64,000 bases of DNA from JAIXWP01 sp965247015 (GCA_965247015.1 CBDFGG010000004.1:1302001-1366000), one strand, 5' to 3'; counted from the first letter of the stretch, positions 55,842-63,291 are shown. Notes: a model not told the origin generated them from the letters alone. Made by a program: numbers and translations.

Positions 55842-55871
55842 AAAAGAGGTAGCGGGGATGCTACCTCTTTT
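55842..55871 (-). terminator. Hairpin between the TonB receptor gene and the glycosidase operon
   Basis: A 12-bp perfect stem, AAAAGAGGTAGC / GCTACCTCTTTT, with loop GGGGAT. The T tract on the minus strand is part of the stem and only four long, so partial read-through into the glycosidase gene is plausible. No promoter is seen between this hairpin and the ATG at 55826. Confidence 0.7.
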
Positions 55872-55915
55872 TTAACCAAAAAATACACAAGAAGTAAGAA
55901 TACTTCTAACGATCA

Positions 55916-58561
55916 CTAAAAGCTATATTTCAGAGTTGCTGAAAATGTTCTACCTGTGATAGAGCGAGCAGCAACGAAGTTGGTAGTACCGTCAACGATA
56001 GAACCAGCTTCAGACTCAGTGATACCGATGGTATCAAGAATGTTGTTGCCATTAACAGACAAGAAGAAACCTTCTGCAATACGGAAGTTTACAAACAAGT
56101 TGAGATACATGTAACCCGGCATGATCAACTCGTTGTTATCCTGTGCATAGCTTTCTGATGTACCGATAGCGCTAACACCGATAGAGTGATTTTTGTATGT
56201 GAAAGACGGAGTGAAGTTGTAAATGAAATCAGCTTGACGACGAGGTCTGTTGCCGATTACTTCCTCATTCAATGCATCCTTAGAAATTTCTGCTTTAGTA
56301 TAAGTAACACCACCACGGATGTTGAATCCACCCTTGCTATAATTACCGTCTAGTTCAAGACCATAAGCAGTGTACTCGCGGTTTACAGAACGCTGTGTTG
56401 TTGCTTCATAGTTTTGCTCTTCTGTTAATGCATAGAATGCTGTAGTGTTTACCATCAAGTTGCCCTTGCGCATTTTGTAACCCAATTCAGATTGACTTAC
56501 CATGTCTGCACTTAGATCAGCAGCAGCGCTTCCATCAGCAAGGATGTATGGGCCGAACAAAAGACGATCAGCGTTAGCTCTTCCGCCAGTGCTGTGACGA
56601 GCGAATACCGCCATTTCTTTATTCAAAAGATAATTTACACCTACAGAATATGAAGCGTATGAGTAGTCATAATTCACTGGACGAATATTTTGGTTGTCTA
56701 CAGTTGCAACGTTTTGTTCAACCACGCTGATTACACCGTCACCATTCATGTCCTTTTGAACAGTTTGACCATCGCCACCTGCGAAAGAACCGTTTACTTG
56801 ACCTGTATCATAGCGGAAGCTTGCATCAGCAGTGATTTGATCGTTTACCTTCACTTCTACTCCAGCATATGGCGCGAAGATGTCGTAAGAGGTATCGTAG
56901 TTTCTGTGACAGCAATTGCCCCATGCAGGAACGCCATAAGCAATCAAACCGTTTTCTGTGAAAGTGGTGTCATTGCGATGAACGTCTACCAATTGAGCAC
57001 CGTCGTCAGATACTTCCATTAAGTAAGAATTCCACAACCATGACATGCTGATGTTTTGATATGCTTTGTAAACACCCGCGTTGATTTTCGCACGACCAAT
57101 AGTCTTTGTCAAGTTGAAATCGTTTGCGAAATTGTTGAAGTTGTTCAATTGTGTATCGAACAAGTGCATTCTTTGAAGAAGACCGTTTCCATTCTGATTT
57201 GCTGGAAGTGTATCTCCAGTGTAAGCATATGTAAGCGCTGTATATCCTGCTGCTACGCCAGAAGCAATTGCGTCAGTTGTTCCAACTGCTGCGGTGAATG
57301 GAGCAATGAATAGACCGTTGTTGAATGCAAGACGAGAACGATTTGTTACCTTCCATCCATCGCCAAGTTCGAATGCAAATTCACCACCAACAGCAGTGCT
57401 ATTCGCATTCATTCCATCAGCAACACTGCTTCTTCTGATTTGACCATCTGCACCAGTGCTCAAATTAGAAATCAAATTTGGAGTGTGTAATGTTCCGCGA
57501 ACTGCGCTGAAACCGTTGATAGAAGACCATTCTGGGTTTTCATTAGTTCCACTAACCTGGATAGGCATTGGCATGTACGCAGGAGTGCGGTCGTTCAAAT
57601 ACTTCAAGTAAACACGTGCATAACCTTTGTCAAAATACTTGGTAAGGTTTGCTTTGATTTGTCCACCAAAGTTTGAAGAGAATCCTGTGTTACGAGGACC
57701 ATCTCCCTGTTTGAAGTAACCACCGATATGGAAGGCCATGTTGTTTGACATGGGAGATCCATATTCGAAATCGGTACGGTAGTAATTGTAATCTACCCCC
57801 ATTGTGGTTCCGATGCTACCACCAGCGATGCTACCAGTTTTGCTAATAAGGTTGATCAAACCAGCTGGAGAGTTGCTGGCAAGTGTACTAGCAGAACCAC
57901 CGCGCAAAGCTTCGATGCGGCCAACGGAATAATCAAAACGAGTGAAGATATCTGCTGTGGCAAATGCGATATCACCGAATTGAAGAACAGGAAGTCCATC
58001 TTCATGAATTTGTAAATACTTAGAACCACCAGTTGAGATTGGCACCCCACGTACGGTGATGTTTGTATTACCCTCACCGGCAGAAGCTTCAGAGCGAATA
58101 CCGGGAATTGATCTGAATATTTCAGCGGTACTTCTTGGGGATGCATCAGTAATATCTTTCGGAGAAAGAGAACTGATAGAGATGCTTGATTCCAAAGCAG
58201 ACTTTGGATTAACAACCCCAGTAATTACGACTTCATTTAGAGTTTGTGATGAAGAAAGTTCTGCGTCAAGCATTGTTGTTTTGCCATCTTGGATGGTAGC
58301 TTGAAGCTCAACGTTGTCATAGCCAACAGAGCTGAAGATCACAGTGTAGCTGCCGGCTGCGAGTTTGTCGATCTTGTAATGACCTTCGTCATTTGCAATT
58401 GCGCCTGCGTTGTTTTCTTTAATTCGGACGATGCTGAAGCTAAGCACTTCGCCTGATTTGTCCTTGACGTTACCTTCGAGGGTACCTTGGGAGAAGGCCA
58501 CTGTTTGTAAGAAGAGTATACAAACAGAAACGAACATCAAATGAATTGATTTCTTTTTCAT
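55916..58561 (-). CDS. TonB-dependent receptor with carboxypeptidase-regulatory-like domain
   Basis: 881 residues from the ATG at 58561 (MKKKSIHLMF). Signal peptide about 1-25 (ending AFSQ), a CarboxypepD_reg-like beta domain (about 26-105, GTLEGNVKDKSGE), a plug (about 115-240, with TVRGVPIS and EALRGGSASTLASNSPAGLINLISKTG), and a 22-strand barrel ending in FSATLKYSF with a terminal Phe. It imports a ligand through the outer membrane using TonB energy. No SusD-like lipoprotein is nearby, so this is not a classical SusCD pair. Divergent from LacI, whose twin operators lie in the shared upstream region; a downstream hairpin separates it from the glycosidase operon. Ligand probably a small glycoside. 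Confidence 0.94.
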   Translation of the reverse strand: MKKKSIHLMFVSVCILFLQTVAFSQGTLEGNVKDKSGEVLSFSIVRIKENNAGAIANDEGHYKIDKLAAGSYTVIFSSVGYDNVELQATIQDGKTTMLDAELSSSQTLNEVVITGVVNPKSALESSISISSLSPKDITDASPRSTAEIFRSIPGIRSEASAGEGNTNITVRGVPISTGGSKYLQIHEDGLPVLQFGDIAFATADIFTRFDYSVGRIEALRGGSASTLASNSPAGLINLISKTGSIAGGSIGTTMGVDYNYYRTDFEYGSPMSNNMAFHIGGYFKQGDGPRNTGFSSNFGGQIKANLTKYFDKGYARVYLKYLNDRTPAYMPMPIQVSGTNENPEWSSINGFSAVRGTLHTPNLISNLSTGADGQIRRSSVADGMNANSTAVGGEFAFELGDGWKVTNRSRLAFNNGLFIAPFTAAVGTTDAIASGVAAGYTALTYAYTGDTLPANQNGNGLLQRMHLFDTQLNNFNNFANDFNLTKTIGRAKINAGVYKAYQNISMSWLWNSYLMEVSDDGAQLVDVHRNDTTFTENGLIAYGVPAWGNCCHRNYDTSYDIFAPYAGVEVKVNDQITADASFRYDTGQVNGSFAGGDGQTVQKDMNGDGVISVVEQNVATVDNQNIRPVNYDYSYASYSVGVNYLLNKEMAVFARHSTGGRANADRLLFGPYILADGSAAADLSADMVSQSELGYKMRKGNLMVNTTAFYALTEEQNYEATTQRSVNREYTAYGLELDGNYSKGGFNIRGGVTYTKAEISKDALNEEVIGNRPRRQADFIYNFTPSFTYKNHSIGVSAIGTSESYAQDNNELIMPGYMYLNLFVNFRIAEGFFLSVNGNNILDTIGITESEAGSIVDGTTNFVAARSITGRTFSATLKYSF

Positions 58562-58670
58562 GTGGTTTGATAATATTTGGTTTGGTTGGTCGAAGTTTTT
58601 GCTTCGAGGTTGAAACAAACTAAATGAGATTTTTCGTTCACTCCGACGCTATGGTGTTGAGAATGTGCAC

Positions 58671-58694
58671 GCAAACGTTTCCGCAAACGTTTGT
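58671..58694. promoter_or_regulatory. Twin LacI-type operators, 12 bp apart
   Basis: The 12-base unit GCAAACGTTTCC is followed directly by GCAAACGTTTGT. Each contains the perfect palindrome AAACGTTT with a central CG, the LacI-family hallmark, centred at 58676/58677 and 58688/58689. They sit between the divergent receptor and regulator genes and overlap the -33 region of the regulator promoter. Confidence 0.8.
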
Positions 58695-58700
58695 TGTTGA

Positions 58701-58708
58701 TAAGTTTG
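58701..58708 (+). promoter_or_regulatory. -7 box TAAGTTTG of the lacI-type gene
   Basis: Exact TAnnTTTG match seven bases downstream of the second operator. The position expected for the -33 element falls on the operators, so binding would block this promoter. Confidence 0.5.
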
Positions 58709-58778
58709 GTCCGATTAATTTTTATATTTAGTCCGAAAACGGGTGAGAAGCAATCGCTACCTGCTTTAAGTTTGGACA

Positions 58779-59780
58779 ATGAAGAGAGCTACAATTAAGG
58801 ATATCGCTTTATTGATGAAGGTTTCGGTAAGCACCGTTTCACGCGGCTTGCGCGACCATCCAGATATTAGCGCTGAATTGTGCGCTCAAATCAAGGCGAA
58901 GGCGAAAGAACTGAACTATCATCCAAATCAACTGGCTAGTGGACTTCGAAAGCGACAGAGTAAATTCATTGCGCTCATTATTCCGGAGATCACCATGTTC
59001 TTTTTCCCATCTGTAATTAATGGTATAGAAGAGGTGGCTCGAAAGAAGGGTTATCAGTTGCTAGTGCTTCAAAGCAATGATAGTCTGGAGAATGAGAAGT
59101 TGAATATTCAAGCATGCTTTGATCATTCTGTAGATGGTGTTTTGATTTCATTGAGCAATCAATCATTGAATGCCGACCACCTTTTAGATTTGAAGGAATC
59201 GGGTATTCCTGTTGTTTTATTTGATAAGAGTATAGAAAGCTCTCCCTTTGATGAAGTGCTAATCGATGACGAGTTGGCGGCGTATCAAGCTACACAGCGA
59301 TTGATTGATAAGGGATGTAGAAATATCATTGCGGTATTAGGAAGCCAAAATCTTACGATGACAAAGTTGCGTGGACGTGGATTTAGAAGGTCTTTAGAAG
59401 AGAATGGAATTGCGACAACCGAACAAACATTCGGTTATGCTGAAAGCTTTGAAAAAGGTCGTGAGGTAATTGCTAAAATGATAGTAGAGCAACGACCCGA
59501 CGGTATTTATTTAATGAGCGATGAATTGATAGCTGCGGCTTCTACTATTGTACAAAGTGTTTACGGCGACGATCATACGCAATGTCATGTAATAGGAATG
59601 AGCGACGGACAGCTTCCGAAGATTGTACCCTATCCTATATCCTACGTGCATCACAGCGGTTTTGAGCTTGGCCAACTCGCTGCAAATCGTCTTATGAAAC
59701 GTATCTATTTGGTCAATGATGAAATTGATCAAGAAGCTCCGCAAAGAATATTATTGACGACGGAGATTTTTGATTCGTGA
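58779..59780 (+). CDS. LacI family transcriptional regulator
   Basis: 333 residues. N-terminal HTH TIKDIALLMKVSVSTVSRGL (about 4-23) with hinge helix YHPNQLASGLRKRQS (about 47-61), then a periplasmic-binding-protein-like sugar sensor (about 62-330, FIALIIPEITMFFFPSVINGIE and DGVLISLSNQ). The hinge contains the minor-groove-inserting LAxGLR in place of the usual LARSL. It is expected to bind the twin AAACGTTT operators beside it and to regulate the divergent TonB receptor and possibly the glycosidase operon in response to a sugar. The last codons run into an AT-rich repeat element. Confidence 0.95.
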   Translation: MKRATIKDIALLMKVSVSTVSRGLRDHPDISAELCAQIKAKAKELNYHPNQLASGLRKRQSKFIALIIPEITMFFFPSVINGIEEVARKKGYQLLVLQSNDSLENEKLNIQACFDHSVDGVLISLSNQSLNADHLLDLKESGIPVVLFDKSIESSPFDEVLIDDELAAYQATQRLIDKGCRNIIAVLGSQNLTMTKLRGRGFRRSLEENGIATTEQTFGYAESFEKGREVIAKMIVEQRPDGIYLMSDELIAAASTIVQSVYGDDHTQCHVIGMSDGQLPKIVPYPISYVHHSGFELGQLAANRLMKRIYLVNDEIDQEAPQRILLTTEIFDS

Positions 59781-59832
59781 TTCTCGATTCTCGATTCTCG
59801 AATCTCGAATCCCGAATAATTCTGAATTATTC
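59772..59832. repeat. AT-rich GATTCTC repeat, left end of the islet
   Basis: Four tandem degenerate GATTC-TC heptamers, then their mirror GAATCTC / GAATCCC and an AATAATTCTGAATTATT dyad. It overlaps the last codons of the LacI-type gene and touches the stop of the MNT gene. An inverted relative lies at 61756-61814. Confidence 0.75.
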
Positions 59833-60154
59833 ATTCTCTTTCGTAAAAGGGAACTCCAACTCTGGTTATGTGATCCTTTAAATCATTGTGCTGAAGTGCT
59901 TGAAAGTTGACAATATCAACGAAGAATGGAAGGCTACTTTCTTTGAAGGAGGATTGAATTCTTATCAGTGTTTCTTCTGAAACATTTTCATCCATAATAG
60001 CCAAATCAATATCGCTACCGGATTTAAAACTTCCTTTTGCTCGACTACCAAAAATTAGAACTGTTCTAACTTCAGAGTAATTACGAAGGATGGTGAATAT
60101 GCTCGCCATATCTCGATTACTCAATCCAAAATTATTTGGAATGAAGGTTATCAT
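59831..60154 (-). CDS. MNT nucleotidyltransferase antitoxin
   Basis: 107 residues. Minimal nucleotidyltransferase with the signature FGSRAKGSFKSGSDIDLAIM (about 36-55), containing the GS motif and the DxD metal ligands. In type VII HEPN-MNT modules this protein AMPylates or otherwise inactivates the HEPN ribonuclease. Its ATG overlaps the stop of the HEPN gene by four bases (ATGA), the usual coupled layout. Confidence 0.9.
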   Translation of the reverse strand: MITFIPNNFGLSNRDMASIFTILRNYSEVRTVLIFGSRAKGSFKSGSDIDLAIMDENVSEETLIRIQSSFKESSLPFFVDIVNFQALQHNDLKDHITRVGVPFYERE

Positions 60155-60567
60155 TTATCTTGTGTATTCGAATAGGTTGAAAAAAAAAGGTAGAGTTTTT
60201 TAAGAGCAGGGAATACACGTTCTCGAAGTTTATGTTCAGAAGCTTGAAATTTATCTCCGCTGTAGTCGTGTGAGAGTACATTTCGTATTTCTAGTCCATC
60301 AATTAATTCTTGAGCGTAATCGATGTATTGTGCGTTTTGGGCTTGTCGAAATGTTTCTTTTGGTGATGGAATAAAATCAAATCCTTGATCTTCTAAAAAG
60401 TCCTTCATTACTTTCCAGCCAATCTCTAGAGTAAACTCGAATCGTTGAACTAGACCGTTTCGTTCTAATTCGTTCAGAGAACTCATGTTCATGGCTTCTT
60501 CCAAGCGGATGTAGGCTCTTTCGAAATTACTGAAACACTGAATCCAGTGAACATCTAGGTTGCTCAT
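60151..60567 (-). CDS. HEPN-domain toxin (HI0074-like nucleotidyltransferase partner)
   Basis: 138 residues from the ATG at 60567 (MSNLDVHWIQCFSNFERAY), the usual family start. An in-frame ATG at 60651 lies upstream of a TATCTTTG promoter box, so it is rejected. All-helical HEPN fold with the RNase motif RNVLSHDY (R-x4-H, about 98-105) and the blocks FEFTLEIGWKVMKDFL and IPSPKETFRQA. The predicted toxin is an RNA-cleaving enzyme held by the MNT partner downstream. Confidence 0.9.
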   Translation of the reverse strand: MSNLDVHWIQCFSNFERAYIRLEEAMNMSSLNELERNGLVQRFEFTLEIGWKVMKDFLEDQGFDFIPSPKETFRQAQNAQYIDYAQELIDGLEIRNVLSHDYSGDKFQASEHKLRERVFPALKKLYLFFSTYSNTQDK

Positions 60568-60599
60568 ATAGACACTAATTATTACTGAATGACTAGTAA

Positions 60600-60607
60600 C
60601 AAAGATA
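60600..60607 (-). promoter_or_regulatory. -7 box TATCTTTG of the HEPN-MNT operon
   Basis: Exact TAnnTTTG match on the minus strand, 32 bases before the ATG at 60567. It excludes the upstream ATG at 60651. Confidence 0.55.
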
Positions 60608-60615
60608 TCGGAAAA

Positions 60616-60650
60616 TAAATTTTCGATTCGAAATTCAAATTCCGAATCCA
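60616..60650. repeat. Short AT-rich GATTCG repeat inside the islet
   Basis: TTTTCGATTCGAAATTC followed by AAATTCCGAATCC: the same GATTC/GAATC vocabulary as the two outer elements, upstream of the HEPN promoter. Confidence 0.5.
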
Positions 60651-60653
60651 TCG

Positions 60654-61040
60654 TTATACGAATTTTTGAAGCGTGGAAATAAGCGTGCTGACTTGCTCTT
60701 GTAATTCAGAGATGGTGCGCCCTTGTTCGTCGATAATCTTTTGATATTCTACAGGAGAAAGTGTGTTTTTTTCGCCGTTCGAACCTGTGTTAGATATCAG
60801 CTGATTAATACTGGCTCCTTGACTAACTTTTTCAGTCAGGTAGAGAATGTCTGCTTTTAGTATATGATTAATTTGCATGATCATTTCAGGCTTCATGCTG
60901 CCTGCATTAATGCGTTGATTGAGGTTCGATGGCGATGCATCCATTTCAAGAGCAAGCTGTCTTTGAGACAAACCCCGAGCCTTCAGTAAAGCGAGAATTA
61001 CTGAGGTCATAGCGGCTTTTCTTTTGACTGACTTTGCCAT
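60654..61040 (-). CDS. XRE-family HTH regulator with C-terminal coiled coil
   Basis: 128 residues from the ATG at 61040 (MAKSVKRKAAM); the longer frame from 61184 crosses the divergent promoter. Helix-turn-helix SQRQLALEMDASPSNLNQRI (about 25-44) of the Cro/C1 type, a linker, and a C-terminal coiled coil (about 98-125, EQGRTISELQEQVSTLISTL) for oligomerisation. Divergent from the Bor-like lipoprotein gene across a 175-base region that holds a clear palindrome and direct repeats, which it probably binds. Confidence 0.88.
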   Translation of the reverse strand: MAKSVKRKAAMTSVILALLKARGLSQRQLALEMDASPSNLNQRINAGSMKPEMIMQINHILKADILYLTEKVSQGASINQLISNTGSNGEKNTLSPVEYQKIIDEQGRTISELQEQVSTLISTLQKFV

Positions 61041-61077
61041 AAGCCAAAGTCGAAGTATTCGAGGACTCAATTTGGTT

Positions 61078-61138
61078 GTAAAAAACACATATAAATGTAT
61101 TAAATACATTTTGTTTGTATGTAAAAAACATATATTTG
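61078..61138 (+). promoter_or_regulatory. Promoter of the Bor-like gene with palindrome and direct repeats
   Basis: TTG (61111-61113), 17-base spacer, TATATTTG (61131-61138): a full match to the flavobacterial promoter. A perfect dyad, AAATGTATT-A-AATACATTT (61093-61111), abuts the -33 element. Direct repeats of GTAAAAAACA at 61078 and 61121 (43 bases apart) flank it. Likely target of the divergent XRE protein. Confidence 0.65.
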
Positions 61139-61215
61139 CTTTAGTGAGGGCTAAGAAAATTTCATAAATGGTTTGACTCCCCACTTAAACTTTAATTCAA
61201 TATCATATTTAAATC

Positions 61216-61509
61216 ATGAAAAAACAATTTTTGGCGATCGGAATGTTCGCAATGATGAGCTTTTCATTAGGCTCATGCTACACAATGTCCTATTCTGTAG
61301 GAACAGGTTCACAATCTGGTCAGAAAGAAAAGGCTAAGAATCATTATTTGATTTATGGTCTTGCTCCAGTGAAAACACAGGATCCAACAAAGATGGCTTC
61401 AGGGGCTGCTAATTACGATGTGAAGATTTCACATTCGTTCGTTGATGGTTTAATTGCATCATTGACTTTTGGCATTTATACACCAACAACAGTAACTGTT
61501 ACTAAGTAA
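61216..61509 (+). CDS. Bor-like lipoprotein
   Basis: 97 residues. Lipoprotein signal with lipobox LGSC (Cys21). The mature part matches phage lambda Bor in layout: KNHYLIYGLAPVKTQDPTKM (about 46-65) and a C-terminal VDGLIASLTFGIYTPTTVTV (about 76-95), the Bor-family GxxTxGIYTP block. Bor is an outer-membrane lipoprotein expressed from lysogens and linked to serum resistance in enterobacteria. Homologues also occur outside phages. No other phage gene is nearby. It has a strong consensus promoter and is divergent from an XRE repressor-like gene. Confidence 0.82.
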   Translation: MKKQFLAIGMFAMMSFSLGSCYTMSYSVGTGSQSGQKEKAKNHYLIYGLAPVKTQDPTKMASGAANYDVKISHSFVDGLIASLTFGIYTPTTVTVTK

Positions 61510-61542
61510 TTTTCCAATAATCGCATTGCAATAGGACATTCT

Positions 61543-61728
61543 ATGAAGTATCTTTTAATAGTAGTGGGTATTGTGCTAGTCTTGCTTGGGTTATTTCAAA
61601 GCTTGAGGTTTAGCCTTGATTATACAATCCTGTCTTCCTATGGAAAAGGATATGTGTGGGGTGGAATATTGCAATGCGTTATTGGAATAGTATTATTGAT
61701 TCTTTCGAGAAAAATCAAAAAGAAGTAA
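61543..61728 (+). CDS. Small two-helix membrane protein
   Basis: 61 residues with two membrane helices (about 3-20 and 36-55) and a lysine-rich C-terminus (SRKIKKK). It lies 33 bases after the Bor-like gene, probably in the same transcript. No family recognised; real because of its membrane pattern and spacing. Confidence 0.6.
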   Translation: MKYLLIVVGIVLVLLGLFQSLRFSLDYTILSSYGKGYVWGGILQCVIGIVLLILSRKIKKK

Positions 61729-61755
61729 ATCACAGATAATTCGTAATAGTACAAG

Positions 61756-61814
61756 TTTCGAACTTCGAAATTTGAATAATTCCGAATCGAAAATCGAGAA
61801 TCGAGAATCGAAAG
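61756..61814. repeat. AT-rich GAGAATC repeat, right end of the islet
   Basis: GAATAATTCCGAATCGAAAA followed by two GAGAATC heptamers in tandem: the reverse complement of the core of the element at 59772-59832. An additional TTCGAACTTCGAA dyad lies on its left. Confidence 0.7.
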
Positions 61815-61818
61815 TTCT

Positions 61819-62133
61819 TTACAAATTCTGATCAAGTACATCTGAGTCTGTCGACTCTTGGGCTTTTAGCCAAGAAGCTTCGAGTATGCGATAAAGTATC
61901 CAAGCCGACAAGAGTCCAAAGGGTATCGACATTAAACTGATCACAATGTCTGGAAGGTTAAGGAATGCCGCAGAGTTTGAGCCTAATAGAACAATGATAA
62001 CTCCGGCGAGGAAGGTTCCGAGATAGTACACTACCACACCAAGAATAGCGAAGCCCCAACGGGAACGATCGTATTCGTGTGCTAATTCATAGAATTTTTT
62101 TCCGAGAAAATAGATGAGTAATAATCCGAGCAT
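61819..62133 (-). CDS. Membrane protein, unknown function
   Basis: 104 residues with three membrane helices (about 1-12, 27-50 and 62-85) and an acidic C-terminal tail (QESTDSDVLDQNL). The first cytosolic loop carries FYELAHEYDRSRWGFAILG, a pattern seen in small membrane proteins of Bacteroidota. Function unknown. It is divergent from the EEP gene with 39 bases between. Confidence 0.65.
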   Translation of the reverse strand: MLGLLLIYFLGKKFYELAHEYDRSRWGFAILGVVVYYLGTFLAGVIIVLLGSNSAAFLNLPDIVISLMSIPFGLLSAWILYRILEASWLKAQESTDSDVLDQNL

Positions 62134-62172
62134 ATCTTAGTTTTTTTCAAATATAATTTCTATTTTGGTTCT

Positions 62173-62997
62173 ATGAAAAAAAAATTGGTGTTGCTGGTTT
62201 TGATCTTGTTTTGTCATAACGTGGGGGCTTTTTCTGTCTTGAGTTATAACATCAGATACAACAACCCGAATGATGGTCTCGATGCATGGGACAATAGAAA
62301 GGAGGAAGTTTATTCCTATGTCTTTTCTGGTCAATATGACATCATCGGTTTACAAGAAGTTCAAAAGAATCAATTGGACTTCCTTCAATCAAAACCGAAT
62401 GAATATTCGGTGTATGGTGTGGGTAGGGAAGATGGAAAGGAGAAAGGCGAGTACTGTCCTGTTTTTTACAATAAAAATAAATTTGAACTTGTATCAAGTG
62501 AAACACGTTGGCTTTCTGAAACCCCATTTAAACCCAGTAAAGGATGGGATGCAGATTTCGAAAGAGTGGTGACGATCGTGAAGCTTAAAGAATTGAAATC
62601 AGGAAAGTTCTTTTACTTTTTCAATACACATTGGGATCATGTCGGGGTAAAAGCGCGTGAAGAAAGCGCATTGCTCATTACACTCTGGGCGCAGGAATTG
62701 AAAACGGAGCGCGCAAATATTATTCTTGTGGGTGATCTAAATGCTACGGTGGCAGATAAGGCAGTGAGTTCGCTCGATTTTATGTTCACCGACGCCTGTC
62801 CGAACACGAAGCATGATGTGTCAACATTCAATGGCTTTGAGATGAAAGGAAAGCCGAATTCGCACATCGATCATATTCGTTATTCGAAGGATATGTGGAA
62901 AGTGAGAAAGTACAAAATCCGTTTTCCTAAAACCAAAGCGGGAAGACAGTTGTCAGATCATTTCCCTGTTAGCGCTACCTTCGCGTTTAAGAAGTAG
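62173..62997 (+). CDS. Secreted endonuclease/exonuclease/phosphatase (EEP) family protein
   Basis: 274 residues with a signal peptide (about 1-19, ending VGA). All EEP catalytic blocks are present: LSYNIRY near 25 (Asn), GLQEVQ near 58 (metal-binding Glu), FFNTHWDHVG near 155-165 (His), VGDLNA near 190 (Asp and Asn), SHIDHIRYSK near 232 and SDHFPVSATF (final Asp-His) near 262. Metal-dependent phosphodiesterase or nuclease acting outside the cytoplasm; substrate not predictable. The stop at 62995-62997 is followed ten bases later, in the +1 frame, by an orphan T9SS sorting domain. Confidence 0.92.
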   Translation: MKKKLVLLVLILFCHNVGAFSVLSYNIRYNNPNDGLDAWDNRKEEVYSYVFSGQYDIIGLQEVQKNQLDFLQSKPNEYSVYGVGREDGKEKGEYCPVFYNKNKFELVSSETRWLSETPFKPSKGWDADFERVVTIVKLKELKSGKFFYFFNTHWDHVGVKAREESALLITLWAQELKTERANIILVGDLNATVADKAVSSLDFMFTDACPNTKHDVSTFNGFEMKGKPNSHIDHIRYSKDMWKVRKYKIRFPKTKAGRQLSDHFPVSATFAFKK

Positions 62998-63007
62998 CAA
63001 TAAGATA

Positions 63008-63235
63008 ATGATTAGTCCCAATCCGTTTAGTGATTTTGTAATAGTGGATCTCGCAGCACACGATGATTTCCCTGTTGATTTTTTAGTTTTCGTTGGAGAC
63101 AAGGAGGTGTTTCGAAACCGCATTTTTACATCAAAGAAGATTGTTGATGTGAGCGAGTTGAAAGCGGGCACCTATCGTGTATGTATGCAAGCGGAAAAAG
63201 GCATTGTGTATGAGGGGTATTGTTCCAAGCTATAA
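63008..63235 (+). CDS. Orphan T9SS type A sorting domain, probably the detached C-terminus of the EEP protein
   Basis: 75 residues: ISPNPFSDFVIVDL at the start, DVSELKAGTYRVCMQ near 50-64 and a final strand, VYEGYCSKL. This is the full length and pattern of a type A sorting domain, yet it has no signal peptide and cannot reach the T9SS by itself. It is in the +1 frame relative to the EEP gene, and its frame stays open upstream across the EEP stop. Either a frameshift split one EEP-sorting-domain gene, or the reading involves recoding, or the sequence has an indel error. Confidence 0.7.
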   Translation: MISPNPFSDFVIVDLAAHDDFPVDFLVFVGDKEVFRNRIFTSKKIVDVSELKAGTYRVCMQAEKGIVYEGYCSKL

Positions 63236-63266
63236 TTTAATCCTGAATGGAGCTGTGTGTTTGTTG

Positions 63267-63274
63267 TAGCTTTG
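63267..63274 (+). promoter_or_regulatory. -7 box TAGCTTTG of the phnA-like gene
   Basis: Exact TAnnTTTG match 17 bases before the ATG at 63292. It excludes the upstream in-frame ATG at 63247. Confidence 0.55.
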
Positions 63275-63291
63275 CGCACAACATCACTACT

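Noticed and set aside
55916..58561. SusC of a SusCD pair
   Set aside because: No SusD-like lipoprotein follows or precedes the receptor; it is better called a solitary TonB-dependent receptor.
58767..58774. Second TAAGTTTG box directly before the LacI-type ATG
   Set aside because: It would place the start of transcription at or after the ATG; the box at 58701 is better placed. It is kept only as a possible leaderless alternative.
61216..61509. Prophage remnant based on the Bor-like gene
   Set aside because: No integrase, capsid, tail, lysis or att-like sequence was seen around it; one Bor-like gene is not enough.
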